Source: a virus. Taken from it: a stretch of DNA of 52,287 nucleotides. Where the stretch lies: IMG/VR virus record IMGVR_UViG_3300035156_000067, positions 1 to 52,287 of that record; one strand, given 5' to 3'. Each line of letters opens with the position of its first letter. Within the stretch, counting starts at the first letter, position 1. Shown in pieces: positions 29,536 through 36,431 of this stretch. A program made the position numbers and the translations under genes. The notes under the pieces are model-generated. The model ran no database searches. It worked only from the letters and a program-made list of their open reading frames with translations, and had not been told where the DNA came from.

Positions 29536-30422
29536 GCGGCCACGCTGACGTTGGCGAACATGCCCTGCTCATCGCTGATGCGACGGCGAGCGATCTCGGC
29601 ATATTCGGGGTTCAGCTCGATCAGGACGGCACTGCGTCCGAGACGATCAGCGACAAGTCCGGTCGTGCCAGCGCCGCCAAATGGGTCAAGTATCGTGTCG
29701 CCCTCGCTACTCGAGCAGACGATGCAGCGCCTTGCTATTTCGGGCGTCATTGGCGCGGGATGCTCAGTCGCGCCCGATGGCGAGACCCTCCAAACACTTG
29801 AGCTAAACCAGTCCTCGCCCGGATTGCGGACGCGGCTTGGGCCATTAGGGGTCAGCAGAAAAATGTAAGAATGTGAGACGGACGGGCGGTCCTGCCGAGG
29901 CGGTTCGGTGGCCGTGCCTTTATCCCAGATGATCGTCTTGCGGAGATACCACCCATCGGCCCGGAGGCGGTCGGCGACCTGAAACGGAGTCAGCGAGAGG
30001 TCGCGAACCTTGTACCCCTTCGGCGGCGACCGCCATCCCGTGCGCTGTTGCAGGCTGGTCAGTTTATGGCGCTTGGCGGCCCTGCTCCCGCCGCCGCCGT
30101 TTCCGCCGGCGGCATAGGTATCGCCCAGCTCGATCCACAGCGATCCGTCTTGCGCAAGCGTCCGCCGTACCTCTCGCATGACTTCAACCAGAGAGTCGGC
30201 GAAGTCTGCCGGACACCCCTCCGTGCCAAGCTGTCCGTCCGCTTCGTAGTCACGTTGCCGCCAGAACGGTGGGCTGGTTACACAGGCCGTCACGCTTCCC
30301 GTGGCGACGTCAGCGAGCCGGTCCCGACAGTTGCCCGTGAGGAGTGACAGTGACGTCTGCTCGGTAGGTACTCGACGGTCTTCCGGCGAGTGAAACCCAA
30401 CCTTTCCATCAGGATATGTCAT
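29532..30422 (-). CDS. DNA methyltransferase, beta-type (N4-cytosine or N6-adenine)
   Basis: The product is 296 residues. Motif IV is TSPPFW (49-53), and the SAM-binding motif I is DPFGGAGTTG (246-255). The order IV before I defines the beta class. SPPF favours N4-cytosine, but N6-adenine enzymes with SPPY/F exist. GSLWIELGDTY lies between and is typical of the family. The first 24 residues (GFHSPEDRRVPTEQ) come from element E12 and look like an added linker. There is no partner nuclease. Start ATGA overlaps the upstream gene. Confidence 0.88.
   Translation of the reverse strand: MTYPDGKVGFHSPEDRRVPTEQTSLSLLTGNCRDRLADVATGSVTACVTSPPFWRQRDYEADGQLGTEGCPADFADSLVEVMREVRRTLAQDGSLWIELGDTYAAGGNGGGGSRAAKRHKLTSLQQRTGWRSPPKGYKVRDLSLTPFQVADRLRADGWYLRKTIIWDKGTATEPPRQDRPSVSHSYIFLLTPNGPSRVRNPGEDWFSSSVWRVSPSGATEHPAPMTPEIARRCIVCSSSEGDTILDPFGGAGTTGLVADRLGRSAVLIELNPEYAEIARRRISDEQGMFANVSVAA
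30358..30400 (+). repeat. Dispersed palindromic element E12 (antisense, at gene start)
   Basis: The plus strand reads TGCTCGGTAGGTACTCGACG, then GTCTTCCGGCGAGTGAAACCC. The stem CG-A-CGG/CCG-G-CG has one mismatch around loop TCTT. It encodes the N-terminus of the beta-type methyltransferase. Confidence 0.68.
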
Positions 30423-30787
30423 AGCGTGGGCTCCGAAGCTTTGGCGGCAGCTCGGAGAGCCTGAACGACTTCAGATTGGGTGCGCTTGGGGGCGTCGTTG
30501 AAGCCCATAGGGGAGCAGCCGTGCACGGCTATGAACGCGGCTTGCAGGTTAGCGCGTAGATCACCATGCTCCACATATCTGCGGCCCAGAACCTTCTCAA
30601 AGGCCCCGTCTGCGCACCAGCAGGCAGCCTTCGGTTCGTCGCCGAAGTCCACGATACGTCCCGCCGAGTCGCGGGCCCACGCATGCTGTATCCAAGCACC
30701 CGGCTTATCCAGCAGATCAGCAGCAGCGTTCAGAACACCCGCCACACCCTCGCCAGACCCTGAAGCCTCTAGGCTGGAGTTATCCAT
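30419..30787 (-). CDS. DUF6197-like protein
   Basis: The product is 122 residues from ATG 30787, whose GGAG ribosome site and start lie in a 16-bp repeat. The pattern VLNAAADLLDKPGAWIQHAW, then RDSAGRIV, and ACWCADGAFEKVLG matches a small phage family (DUF6197-like) of unknown function. It overlaps the upstream gene by 8 bp. Confidence 0.7.
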   Translation of the reverse strand: MDNSSLEASGSGEGVAGVLNAAADLLDKPGAWIQHAWARDSAGRIVDFGDEPKAACWCADGAFEKVLGRRYVEHGDLRANLQAAFIAVHGCSPMGFNDAPKRTQSEVVQALRAAAKASEPTL

Positions 30788-31019
30788 TAGTTTTGCTCCG
30801 GGGCTGCTTCTTGGCTGCAGGGCTCGGACGGGCATGCACCCGGTCGACGACGAACTCCTGACCGCTCAACGGCGCGGTGTGTCCGCCCCGGAACAGGGCG
30901 GCAGCGACCAAGTCTCGGTTGGCGACGAGCTTTGACCAGACCTCCTCAACCTCGGCGGACGTCGGGAACGTCTCGCGACTGTGGATGCCGATGATCGTGA
31001 CGAGTTTGTAGTCGGCCAT
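30780..31019 (-). CDS. Hypothetical protein bounded by direct repeats
   Basis: The 79-residue product has an N-terminal beta part (KLVTIIGIHSRETFP), a helix and a basic Pro/Lys end. A 16-bp direct repeat lies exactly at its start junction (31016-31031) and at the next gene's start junction (30784-30799), so the gene looks like an exchangeable cassette. Confidence 0.62.
   Translation of the reverse strand: MADYKLVTIIGIHSRETFPTSAEVEEVWSKLVANRDLVAAALFRGGHTAPLSGQEFVVDRVHARPSPAAKKQPRSKTNG
30784..30799 (-). repeat. 16-bp ribosome-site/start repeat, copy 1
   Basis: The minus strand reads GGAGCAAAACTAATGG, identical to 31016-31031. It contains GGAG, an 8-nt spacer and ATG, so the repeat is a ready-made translation start. 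Confidence 0.7.
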
Positions 31020-31031
31020 TAGTTTTGCTCC
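31016..31031 (-). repeat. 16-bp ribosome-site/start repeat, copy 2
   Basis: Identical to 30784-30799. Here TAATG joins the stop of 31019..31570 to the start of 30780..31019. Confidence 0.7.
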
Positions 31032-31570
31032 CCGAGGAGGCGCGAGGAGAGACCCAGCGCGGCGAACTTTCGAATGATCGGCATGGCGGGCGAACCGTCA
31101 CGGAAGGCGGCGACCAGCTCCGAGGCGAAGTCGGCGACGGCGTCACGAAGCCCAAGGCGATCCCAGAACTTGCGCTGACCGTTGTCGCAGGCGTTCGGCA
31201 GGCCAGTGTGATGCAGAGTGCATAGCGGGACGCAGCGGGCGTCATGGATCCGCTTGCCCCCTCCCCGTTCCCGCCACCCCTTGGCCGCGATGGCCAGGTT
31301 CTGGTGAGCGGCCTCAATGGTCGACTGCAGGCCGTGCGGGTTCGGCGCCGGGCCTTCGATGAGGCAGGCGATGCAGGCGACGTCCACGTGGAGCCATGAC
31401 ACATAGGCGGCGTCGAGCTGGCGCGGGTTGCGCTGGCCTTCGCCCTCAGGCTTGAAGGTGCGGCTCCGTATGCCCGGCGCAAACGCACGGCCCGATCGCG
31501 CAGCCTTCTTCTCCTGCCGAAGTCGGGTCAGGTCGTTCTGGATTTCCCAGAGGGGGCGGGTCTCGGTCAA
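31019..31570 (-). CDS. HNH-like zinc protein (DUF968-like)
   Basis: The 183-residue product starts at TTG 31570 with GGAGGG about 5 nt upstream. A CxxC-type pair (DVACIACLIEG) is followed by an IEAAHQN helix and CVPLCTLHHTGLPNACDNG, then the RKFWDRLGL segment. This matches the zinc-bound HNH-like layout of DUF968 proteins in phage recombination regions. A nuclease role in recombination is plausible, but the catalytic residues are not certain. Confidence 0.72.
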   Translation of the reverse strand: MTETRPLWEIQNDLTRLRQEKKAARSGRAFAPGIRSRTFKPEGEGQRNPRQLDAAYVSWLHVDVACIACLIEGPAPNPHGLQSTIEAAHQNLAIAAKGWRERGGGKRIHDARCVPLCTLHHTGLPNACDNGQRKFWDRLGLRDAVADFASELVAAFRDGSPAMPIIRKFAALGLSSRLLGEQN

Positions 31571-32274
31571 TGCGCCCTCCGTCGGTCAATCTCGCGCTGG
31601 GCGTTCCATTTCAGGTCGGCTTCCATGGTCGGCTGGGCGATCATCCACGACAGGAACCCGGCCTCGACGTCGGCCCACGCCTTGCCGCGGAACTTGCCGA
31701 TCGGGCACGTCGGGAGCAGCCGGGGCTCACGGGTCCACGCGACCATCTGCTTGCCCGTCGCGCCGGTCAGGAGCAGCGCCTTGAGGATGTGGGCGGTGAC
31801 ATAGGCGTCCGGCCCGGCGCGGTGCGGCGGCATGGCCGTGTCGTGGTCTAGGGTCAGCAGACCCCGGTCCTCGAGCCAGTAGCGCAGGACGCCGTTGGAA
31901 TGGGCCGGAGCATCAGGCCAGACCCGGAGAGCGGCCTTCAGGGTGCAGATCGCGGGCATGATCCCTTCGACCTGCAGCCACTGCTCCTCGAAGGCGTAGT
32001 TGTGGGCGGCGAGGACGGCGCAGTGATCGCTGCTCTCAATGAGCTTGATCGCGTCGTAGGGCTCCGCGCCGCGCACCTCGGTCATGGTGATGTGGTGGAC
32101 AGCGCGGGTCTCCGGTGAGATCGCTTGGACCCCGCACAGATAGGTGACGGGCTCCTCGACGATCCAGCCGCCGTGCGGGTCCTGCCGGAGATCGCAGTAG
32201 CCGACCTCGACCACCTCTGCGGCCGGCGGCTCAAAGCCCGTCGTTTCGAAGTCGATGACGCGGATGACGGTCAT
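31567..32274 (-). CDS. DnaQ-like 3'-5' exonuclease (ExoX-like)
   Basis: The product is 235 residues. Exo I is DFETTG (8-13), Exo II lies in AHNYAFEEQWL (90-100), where the usual Asp is Glu96/97, and Exo III is HRAGPDAYVTA with His151 and Asp156. The C-terminal 45 residues (PIGKFRGKAWADVEAGFLSW) match the DUF3820-type extension of exodeoxyribonuclease X. It sits in the recombination module and probably trims single-stranded DNA ends. The Asp-to-Glu change in Exo II is unusual. Confidence 0.85.
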   Translation of the reverse strand: MTVIRVIDFETTGFEPPAAEVVEVGYCDLRQDPHGGWIVEEPVTYLCGVQAISPETRAVHHITMTEVRGAEPYDAIKLIESSDHCAVLAAHNYAFEEQWLQVEGIMPAICTLKAALRVWPDAPAHSNGVLRYWLEDRGLLTLDHDTAMPPHRAGPDAYVTAHILKALLLTGATGKQMVAWTREPRLLPTCPIGKFRGKAWADVEAGFLSWMIAQPTMEADLKWNAQREIDRRRAH

Positions 32275-32278
32275 GATC

Positions 32279-33163
32279 TCAGCCCGCCGCTTTGATGGCG
32301 GCCTCGAGCGCCTTCGCCTTGTCGAGGTCGGTCGCCATCAGGACCGCGAACGTCGCCTTGGTCTTCCGGTCGGACTCGAGGAACGCGATCTGCTCCGGCG
32401 TGAAGAACGGCAGGTCAGAGATCAGCTTGTCCGCCCATCCGATGACATCGACAGCCAGGCCCGACCCTTCCGAGGTCTCAGCGGGCCCAGCTGCCGCGTC
32501 TTCACCGGCGCTCGGGGGGCGGTCACCGGGGGAGGTCGTGTCGATCACTTCGCCCGTGTCGGGGTCATGGTCGGTTTCATCGAAAGCGGATTGGTCAGCC
32601 TTGGTAGCGGCGGCCTTCAACTCGGCGTCGAGCGTGGGCTTGGCGGCGACCTTCTCTTCGCGACCGAGGCCGGTCCACCACGCGGTCAGTTCGGCCGATC
32701 CTCGGGCTGCGGCGGCGCGGCCAGCGATCAGGATGGGGCGCAGGTCGATCGTCGAGGCCCCGCCCTTCACCGACGGCAGGGGCTTCACGGTGAACGGCGC
32801 CCGCTTCCCGCGAGTGACCATGAGCGCCATCGTGGCCTCACGATCGATGCCGGACATGTGGGAGATGCGGACGCCGCCGACCGCGTCGCTGCCGAAGCGG
32901 ACCTTGTCATCGCGATAGACGGTCATGCGCTGGCCGATGAAAGCCTTGCCGTCCTCGCCCCAGACCTTGGCCATGACGCGGCGCATCGACTTGCAGGGCT
33001 TGTAGGGCCGACCGTCCCCGCCTTCCCAATGGACTGCGACGGGTTGATCGGCGGCATCCAGAAGGCGCACATCGGTGATGGTGATGGTCATCGGCCCGCC
33101 GATTAGGTCGTCGGCGTTGAGCTGGTCGCTCTTGGCGATGATGGTGGGACGTAGATCGATCAT
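32279..33163 (-). CDS. Recombination-module protein, putative ssDNA-binding/annealing
   Basis: The product is 294 residues from ATG 33163 (ATGA with the exonuclease gene); the frame is open further upstream, but that part overlaps the exonuclease gene. It has a beta-rich N-terminal domain (MTITITDVRLLDAADQPV, MRRVMAKVWGEDGKAFIG, MTVYRDDKVRFG, GGVRISHMSGID) with OB-fold rhythm, and a C-terminal acidic region ending in a helical domain (LISDLPFFTPEQIAFLESD). Its place after a YqaJ exonuclease is where phages encode an annealing or single-strand-binding partner. The role is inferred. Confidence 0.75.
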   Translation of the reverse strand: MIDLRPTIIAKSDQLNADDLIGGPMTITITDVRLLDAADQPVAVHWEGGDGRPYKPCKSMRRVMAKVWGEDGKAFIGQRMTVYRDDKVRFGSDAVGGVRISHMSGIDREATMALMVTRGKRAPFTVKPLPSVKGGASTIDLRPILIAGRAAAARGSAELTAWWTGLGREEKVAAKPTLDAELKAAATKADQSAFDETDHDPDTGEVIDTTSPGDRPPSAGEDAAAGPAETSEGSGLAVDVIGWADKLISDLPFFTPEQIAFLESDRKTKATFAVLMATDLDKAKALEAAIKAAG

Positions 33164-33855
33164 ATCGTGATCTCCTGTTCGTACCGGCGCTCGGTCGGGA
33201 TCAGGCGGACGCCCGATTTGCAGACGCGCTGGAACTCGGCGTGCATCTGGTTGATCTTGATTTCGGCGTCGGTCGCGATGGACACGATCGCCTCTTGGAT
33301 GGTCGGGTCGGGGTGGACGCGAACCGTCGCCATCGGCAGCCCGGCGCTGTAGCTGATGAAGTCCAGCCACTTCCGCTCGCTGACCAGAAGGCCGGTCTGG
33401 CACTGGATCAGGAACTCGGCAGGCACCTTGTCTTCGGCTACCGACTTGAGGATCGTCTCGACCTGGAACTTGTGCTTGCGGGACTTGCACTCGATCAGCC
33501 CGTCGTCGCCGACCAGTCCATCCGGCGAATAGCCGATGGTGAAGCCCCAGCGGTCGTTCGTGATGAAGCCGCAATCCTGAACCGGCTCGTAGTGCTCGGC
33601 ATAGGCAATGCGGGCGTCGATCTCGTCTTCGTGGCCGCGAAGCATATCGAAGCCGGTGTAGGTCTCCTCGACGTAGCCAGCGATGCGCTGCGACACGAGC
33701 GTGAAGAGGTGGGCGCGCTGGTTGTCGTTCGCGGCCGCCTTCATCGTGGCGGGCGTGACCAGCAAGCGCATCTCGCTCGCCGTGAGGACGCCCCGGCGGA
33801 TTTCGAGCCAGTCGCCGGAGCCCTGAGCGAGGTCGTGGTGATATTTGACGGCCAT
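33160..33855 (-). CDS. YqaJ-type phage recombination exonuclease
   Basis: The product is 231 residues from ATG 33855; longer starts overlap the upstream gene. The lambda-exonuclease/YqaJ layout is clear: GSGDWLEIRRGVLTASEM (12-29), GHEDEIDARIAYAE (74-87), then GYSPDGLVGDDGLIECKSRK with Asp112 and the Glu122-Cys-Lys124 metal site, and an IQCQTGLLVSERKWLDF helix-strand. It should resect double-stranded ends for homologous recombination. Confidence 0.9.
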   Translation of the reverse strand: MAVKYHHDLAQGSGDWLEIRRGVLTASEMRLLVTPATMKAAANDNQRAHLFTLVSQRIAGYVEETYTGFDMLRGHEDEIDARIAYAEHYEPVQDCGFITNDRWGFTIGYSPDGLVGDDGLIECKSRKHKFQVETILKSVAEDKVPAEFLIQCQTGLLVSERKWLDFISYSAGLPMATVRVHPDPTIQEAIVSIATDAEIKINQMHAEFQRVCKSGVRLIPTERRYEQEITI

Positions 33856-33859
33856 CGGC

Positions 33860-35038
33860 TCAGAACCTGATGCTGACGGCCGGCACGTCACCGGCGGCGA
33901 TGGCTAGGACGACGGATTTCGCGGCGGCTTCACCGATGCCGAGCGCCATGATCGCGGACTTGGCGGCGCCCATGATCTTGCCACGGTGCGCCACGTCAGC
34001 GGCGCGAGCCTCAGCGGCAGCCTGAACACGGGCGGCCTCGGCGGCGACGCTGCGGGCCTCAGCCTCACGGGCAGCGGCTTCCTTGGCGATGCGGGCCGTC
34101 TCAGCCGCGCGAGCCGCTTCCGCCTCGTCCGCCCGGCGCTTCTCAGCGGCAAGGGCCTCGGCGTGGACCCGTTCAGCAGCAACCCGATCCTCGTTCGCCT
34201 TGGCTTCGGCAGCCTGACGCGCGGCGTCCTCGGCAGCCTTGGCGGCGGCGGCGATACGATCCTCAGCGGCAGCAGCCTCGGCGGCGGCGCGAGCCTCGGC
34301 TTCGGCACGGTGGCGCTCAGCGGCCTCCGCAGCGGCCTTGGCTTCCGCTTCCGCCCGTTCCCGCTCGGCGCGTTCTGCAGCTTCGGCCCGCAGCCGGTCG
34401 AGTTCGGCTCGGTCAGCAGCTTCGCGTTGCAGCCGGGTCAGGGCCGTTTCGAGCGACTGGATGGCGTTGCCCCGCGCCGTGGCGGCGAGAGGGGCCCAAT
34501 CCTGGAACACGTCGGCGTCGAAGGTCAGGGCGCGGAGATAACCGAGACGGCTCTCGACATCAGCCACTGTTTCGTCAGCCGACACAATGCCGTCGTGCTG
34601 CAGCCGGTCCATCGCTTCCTTCACGGTAGCGAGGCGGGTTTCCTCGGCGGCTTCCCATGCCGTCAGCGGCTTGCGGACCTCGACGGCCAGATCTTCCAAC
34701 CGACCCTTGATCTCGCGCCGGGCCGCATCGACCTTGTTGACCGTGGCCTGAGCCTCTTCCTTCAGGAGCTTCCCGGCGGCGTCGATGGCGGTCTTGGTCT
34801 TGGTGACCTTGAACGCCATCGCCTTGATCGCCGCTCTGCCCTTCTCCGAGGTCGTGTCAGGGACCAGCTTGTCGGTCTCTTCCTTGATGGCCTCGTAGAA
34901 CTGGTCAAAACGCTGGCGATCCAGCAGCACGAGGCCGGGATCGGCGTTGACCGCGACGACGATGTCTGTGGTCCGGGGCGTGTTGTCGTTCGTCTCGTCA
35001 GCAGGAGCCGTGTCTAGGGCGCGAAGGGGCTGGGCCAT
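33860..35038 (-). CDS. Long coiled-coil protein of the recombination module
   Basis: The product is 392 residues. Residues 30-205 are a helical domain (FDQFYEAIKEETDKLVPD, LTAWEAAEETRLATVKEA) like DUF1351-type proteins found before phage recombinases. Residues about 205-350 are an Ala/Glu/Arg coiled coil of AAAEAAERHRAEAEA type, with a compact C-terminal domain (IMALGIGEAAAKSVVLAIA). GAGGAG precedes the ATG. A structural or regulatory partner of the exonuclease and annealing proteins is likely. Confidence 0.75.
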   Translation of the reverse strand: MAQPLRALDTAPADETNDNTPRTTDIVVAVNADPGLVLLDRQRFDQFYEAIKEETDKLVPDTTSEKGRAAIKAMAFKVTKTKTAIDAAGKLLKEEAQATVNKVDAARREIKGRLEDLAVEVRKPLTAWEAAEETRLATVKEAMDRLQHDGIVSADETVADVESRLGYLRALTFDADVFQDWAPLAATARGNAIQSLETALTRLQREAADRAELDRLRAEAAERAERERAEAEAKAAAEAAERHRAEAEARAAAEAAAAEDRIAAAAKAAEDAARQAAEAKANEDRVAAERVHAEALAAEKRRADEAEAARAAETARIAKEAAAREAEARSVAAEAARVQAAAEARAADVAHRGKIMGAAKSAIMALGIGEAAAKSVVLAIAAGDVPAVSIRF

Positions 35039-35047
35039 GATGGCTCC

Positions 35048-35305
35048 TCAGTTCAGGATTGCGGGAAGAATGACGGCCATCAGGGCGGCGAGCCCGAGCG
35101 CGAGGGCGATGGCGAACGGGACGAACGACGGGCGGAACCCGGCCTCGGGAATGTCGTCGTGGTCGTCGTCGGCCTCGATGTCGGCAGGGTCAGCGACGAA
35201 CTGAGCGAGCCATAGGGCGTCGCGGATTTGCCGGACCCGTTCCCATTCGGGGTTCGGGGCGTCGGCGGGCGTGGTCAGGCCCAAGGGGTGCAGGACGTCG
35301 GTCAT
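35048..35305 (-). CDS. C-terminal membrane-anchored small protein
   Basis: The product is 85 residues. A soluble, acidic N-terminal part (ADIEADDDHDDIPEAG) is followed by one C-terminal membrane span (FVPFAIALALGLAALMAVIL, about 62-82). Tail-anchored proteins in early operons can act on host membranes or exclude other phages; no evidence decides. ATGA overlaps the upstream gene. Confidence 0.65.
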   Translation of the reverse strand: MTDVLHPLGLTTPADAPNPEWERVRQIRDALWLAQFVADPADIEADDDHDDIPEAGFRPSFVPFAIALALGLAALMAVILPAILN

Positions 35306-35463
35306 GCCTCGTCCCCGTCTTCGACAACCGCGCCCTCAGGCAGGGTGACATCGACGATCTCAATGCCTTCGGCCTCAAGCATCCCGATAACGATGGCCTC
35401 AATCTCGCTGATGGGCTTCATCGTGAGTTCGACCTTGAAGGTGACCGGGCTTTTGCGGGGCAT
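35302..35463 (-). CDS. Small protein, unknown
   Basis: The gene has 53 codons from ATG 35463, which overlaps the upstream stop (TGATG). The product has a strand-helix-strand style (VTFKVELTMKPISEIEAIV, then IEIVDVTLPEG). An upstream in-frame ATG exists but lies inside the previous gene. Confidence 0.6.
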   Translation of the reverse strand: MPRKSPVTFKVELTMKPISEIEAIVIGMLEAEGIEIVDVTLPEGAVVEDGDEA

Positions 35464-35771
35464 CAGGCAGCCCTCGCCAAGACGACGCCGCCGGTGATGG
35501 CTTCGATGTTGGCCCGGCACTCAGACGCCCAGCCGCGATGTTCGTTGGCGCTGAATGTCTCGCCGCTGGCCTCGTACTCGGCGAGCATCCGCTCGTGCCA
35601 AGCCAGCTGCGAGACCATCGTGTCGAGGTCCGTCGCTTCGGCTGCGCGCATGTTGGCGTGAGCGGCCTTGATGGTGGCGTCGAGGTCGTCAACCGGGCCG
35701 GAGTTGTCCAGCCAGATCAGGGCCTCGCGGGCCTTGGCGATGGCCGAACCGTTGTCATTCACGGCGCCCAT
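35463..35771 (-). CDS. Helical protein, unknown
   Basis: The product is 102 residues, mostly helical (AIAKAREALIWLDNSG, ATIKAAHANMRAAEA, QLAWHERMLAEYEAS). No family is recognised. It begins just after the 35773..36135 gene and is joined to the next one by TGATG. Confidence 0.65.
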   Translation of the reverse strand: MGAVNDNGSAIAKAREALIWLDNSGPVDDLDATIKAAHANMRAAEATDLDTMVSQLAWHERMLAEYEASGETFSANEHRGWASECRANIEAITGGVVLARAA

Positions 35772-35772
35772 C

Positions 35773-36135
35773 TCAAGCAGCCTCAGCCAGAGCAGCAGGA
35801 GGCGTCGGGTCTTTGCCCTCGGCAGCCCGGATCGCGCGGATCAGGTGTGCGATGTGGATGATGTCGATGTCGACCAGATCGGAGTGGCGGGTCTCCAGCG
35901 CGTCGTCGACATAATGCCCAAGCGCTTCACGGGCCTGCAGGACAGTCTGTGACCGACCCGAGGTGACCGAGACGATCCTTCCGTCTCGCACAAAGTACCG
36001 GGGCTCGAAGCTTGTCATCCGGGCGAACAGGTCACCGATGATGGTCGGCAGGATCGCGCTGACCGGACGGAGGCCGTGATCATTGGCGCCGCGATGCGTG
36101 TCCGTGATGTCTTGGAAAATCGGGTGCAGGCCCAT
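35773..36135 (-). CDS. Hypothetical protein
   Basis: The product is 120 residues with a Pro/Ile-rich N-terminal part, a strand pair (FEPRYFVRDGRIVSVTSG), and two helices (TVLQAREALGHYVDDAL, IIHIAHLIRAIRAAEG). It is the second gene of the leftward operon. No known motif. Confidence 0.65.
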   Translation of the reverse strand: MGLHPIFQDITDTHRGANDHGLRPVSAILPTIIGDLFARMTSFEPRYFVRDGRIVSVTSGRSQTVLQAREALGHYVDDALETRHSDLVDIDIIHIAHLIRAIRAAEGKDPTPPAALAEAA

Positions 36136-36137
36136 GA

Positions 36138-36260
36138 TCAGAAGCCCTCCGACATAGCGGCAGCTTCTGCGGCGACGGTCTGGCGTTGCAGCTCAACGGC
36201 GGCGTCCAGCTCAGCGAGAGCGGCGGCGTAGGCTGCGGTCTTGGTGGTGGTGACAGGCAT
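36138..36260 (-). CDS. Leader small protein of the leftward operon
   Basis: This 40-codon gene has the best ribosome site of the operon, GAGGAG with 6 nt to the ATG. The product is one Ala-rich helix (AAYAAALAELDAAVELQRQ). It is the first gene after the leftward promoter and its stop is 2 bp before the next start, so it may set translation of the operon. Confidence 0.6.
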   Translation of the reverse strand: MPVTTTKTAAYAAALAELDAAVELQRQTVAAEAAAMSEGF

Positions 36261-36286
36261 CTGTGTCTCCTCGGTTCAGGAGAACA

Positions 36287-36315
36287 GCAGTACTACGGTA
36301 TTCCGTAGGTCGCAA
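36287..36315 (-). promoter_or_regulatory. Leftward early promoter PL-like with operator in the spacer
   Basis: On the minus strand TTGCGA (36315-36310) and TACTGC (36292-36287) are 17 bp apart, and the 16-bp operator at 36293-36308 fills 16 of the 17 spacer bases. Repressor binding would block the polymerase directly. The -10 match is only moderate. The first gene starts at 36260. Confidence 0.6.
36293..36308. promoter_or_regulatory. Repressor operator OL1
   Basis: CTACGGTATTCCGTAG is a palindrome with perfect 6-bp arms around TATT. An identical copy lies at 37966-37981 in the cI-cro interval, so both regions are controlled by the same protein. Confidence 0.85.
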
Positions 36316-36322
36316 CACCTTT

Positions 36323-36338
36323 CTACGATTTTCCGTAG
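36323..36338. promoter_or_regulatory. Repressor operator OL2
   Basis: CTACGATTTTCCGTAG has one arm mismatch against OL1. Its centre is 30 bp from the centre of OL1, close to three helical turns, so the two dimers would bind on the same face of the DNA. Confidence 0.8.
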
Positions 36339-36379
36339 CGACCGGTTGCGTCAGGTTTGGACGTGGGCGTTGAGGCGGG

Positions 36380-36409
36380 GACTCGACTCCGGGCTCGATC
36401 CGGCGATTC
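36380..36409. promoter_or_regulatory. Cluster of three GANTC (CcrM-type) sites upstream of 36432
   Basis: GACTC at 36380-36384, GACTC at 36385-36389 and GATTC at 36405-36409 lie in the 171-bp non-coding control region, directly ahead of the rightward gene at 36432. GANTC is rare elsewhere (about one per 1.2 kb by my count). Such sites are where CcrM methylation and GcrA act in Caulobacterales promoters. Binding is inferred. Confidence 0.6.
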
Positions 36410-36431
36410 GTTAACGGGAGAGGAGGCGTAG

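Noticed and set aside
23331-30400. CRISPR array
   Set aside because: The repeats are spread over 7 kb, occur in both orientations inside genes, and have no regular spacing or spacers.
28053-30422. A restriction-modification system
   Set aside because: Two methyltransferases are present, but no neighbouring gene shows nuclease or specificity-subunit motifs, so they are treated as orphan enzymes.
33160-33574. N-terminal extension of the 32279..33163 protein up to base 33574
   Set aside because: The frame is open, but it overlaps the YqaJ exonuclease motifs in another frame, and its composition is Arg/Pro/Asp shadow. The ATGA junction at 33163 marks the real start.
33986-35017. A 343-codon frame antisense to the coiled-coil gene
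   Set aside because: Its repeated Gly/Ser/Leu pattern is the mirror of the Ala/Glu/Arg repeats of the real gene.
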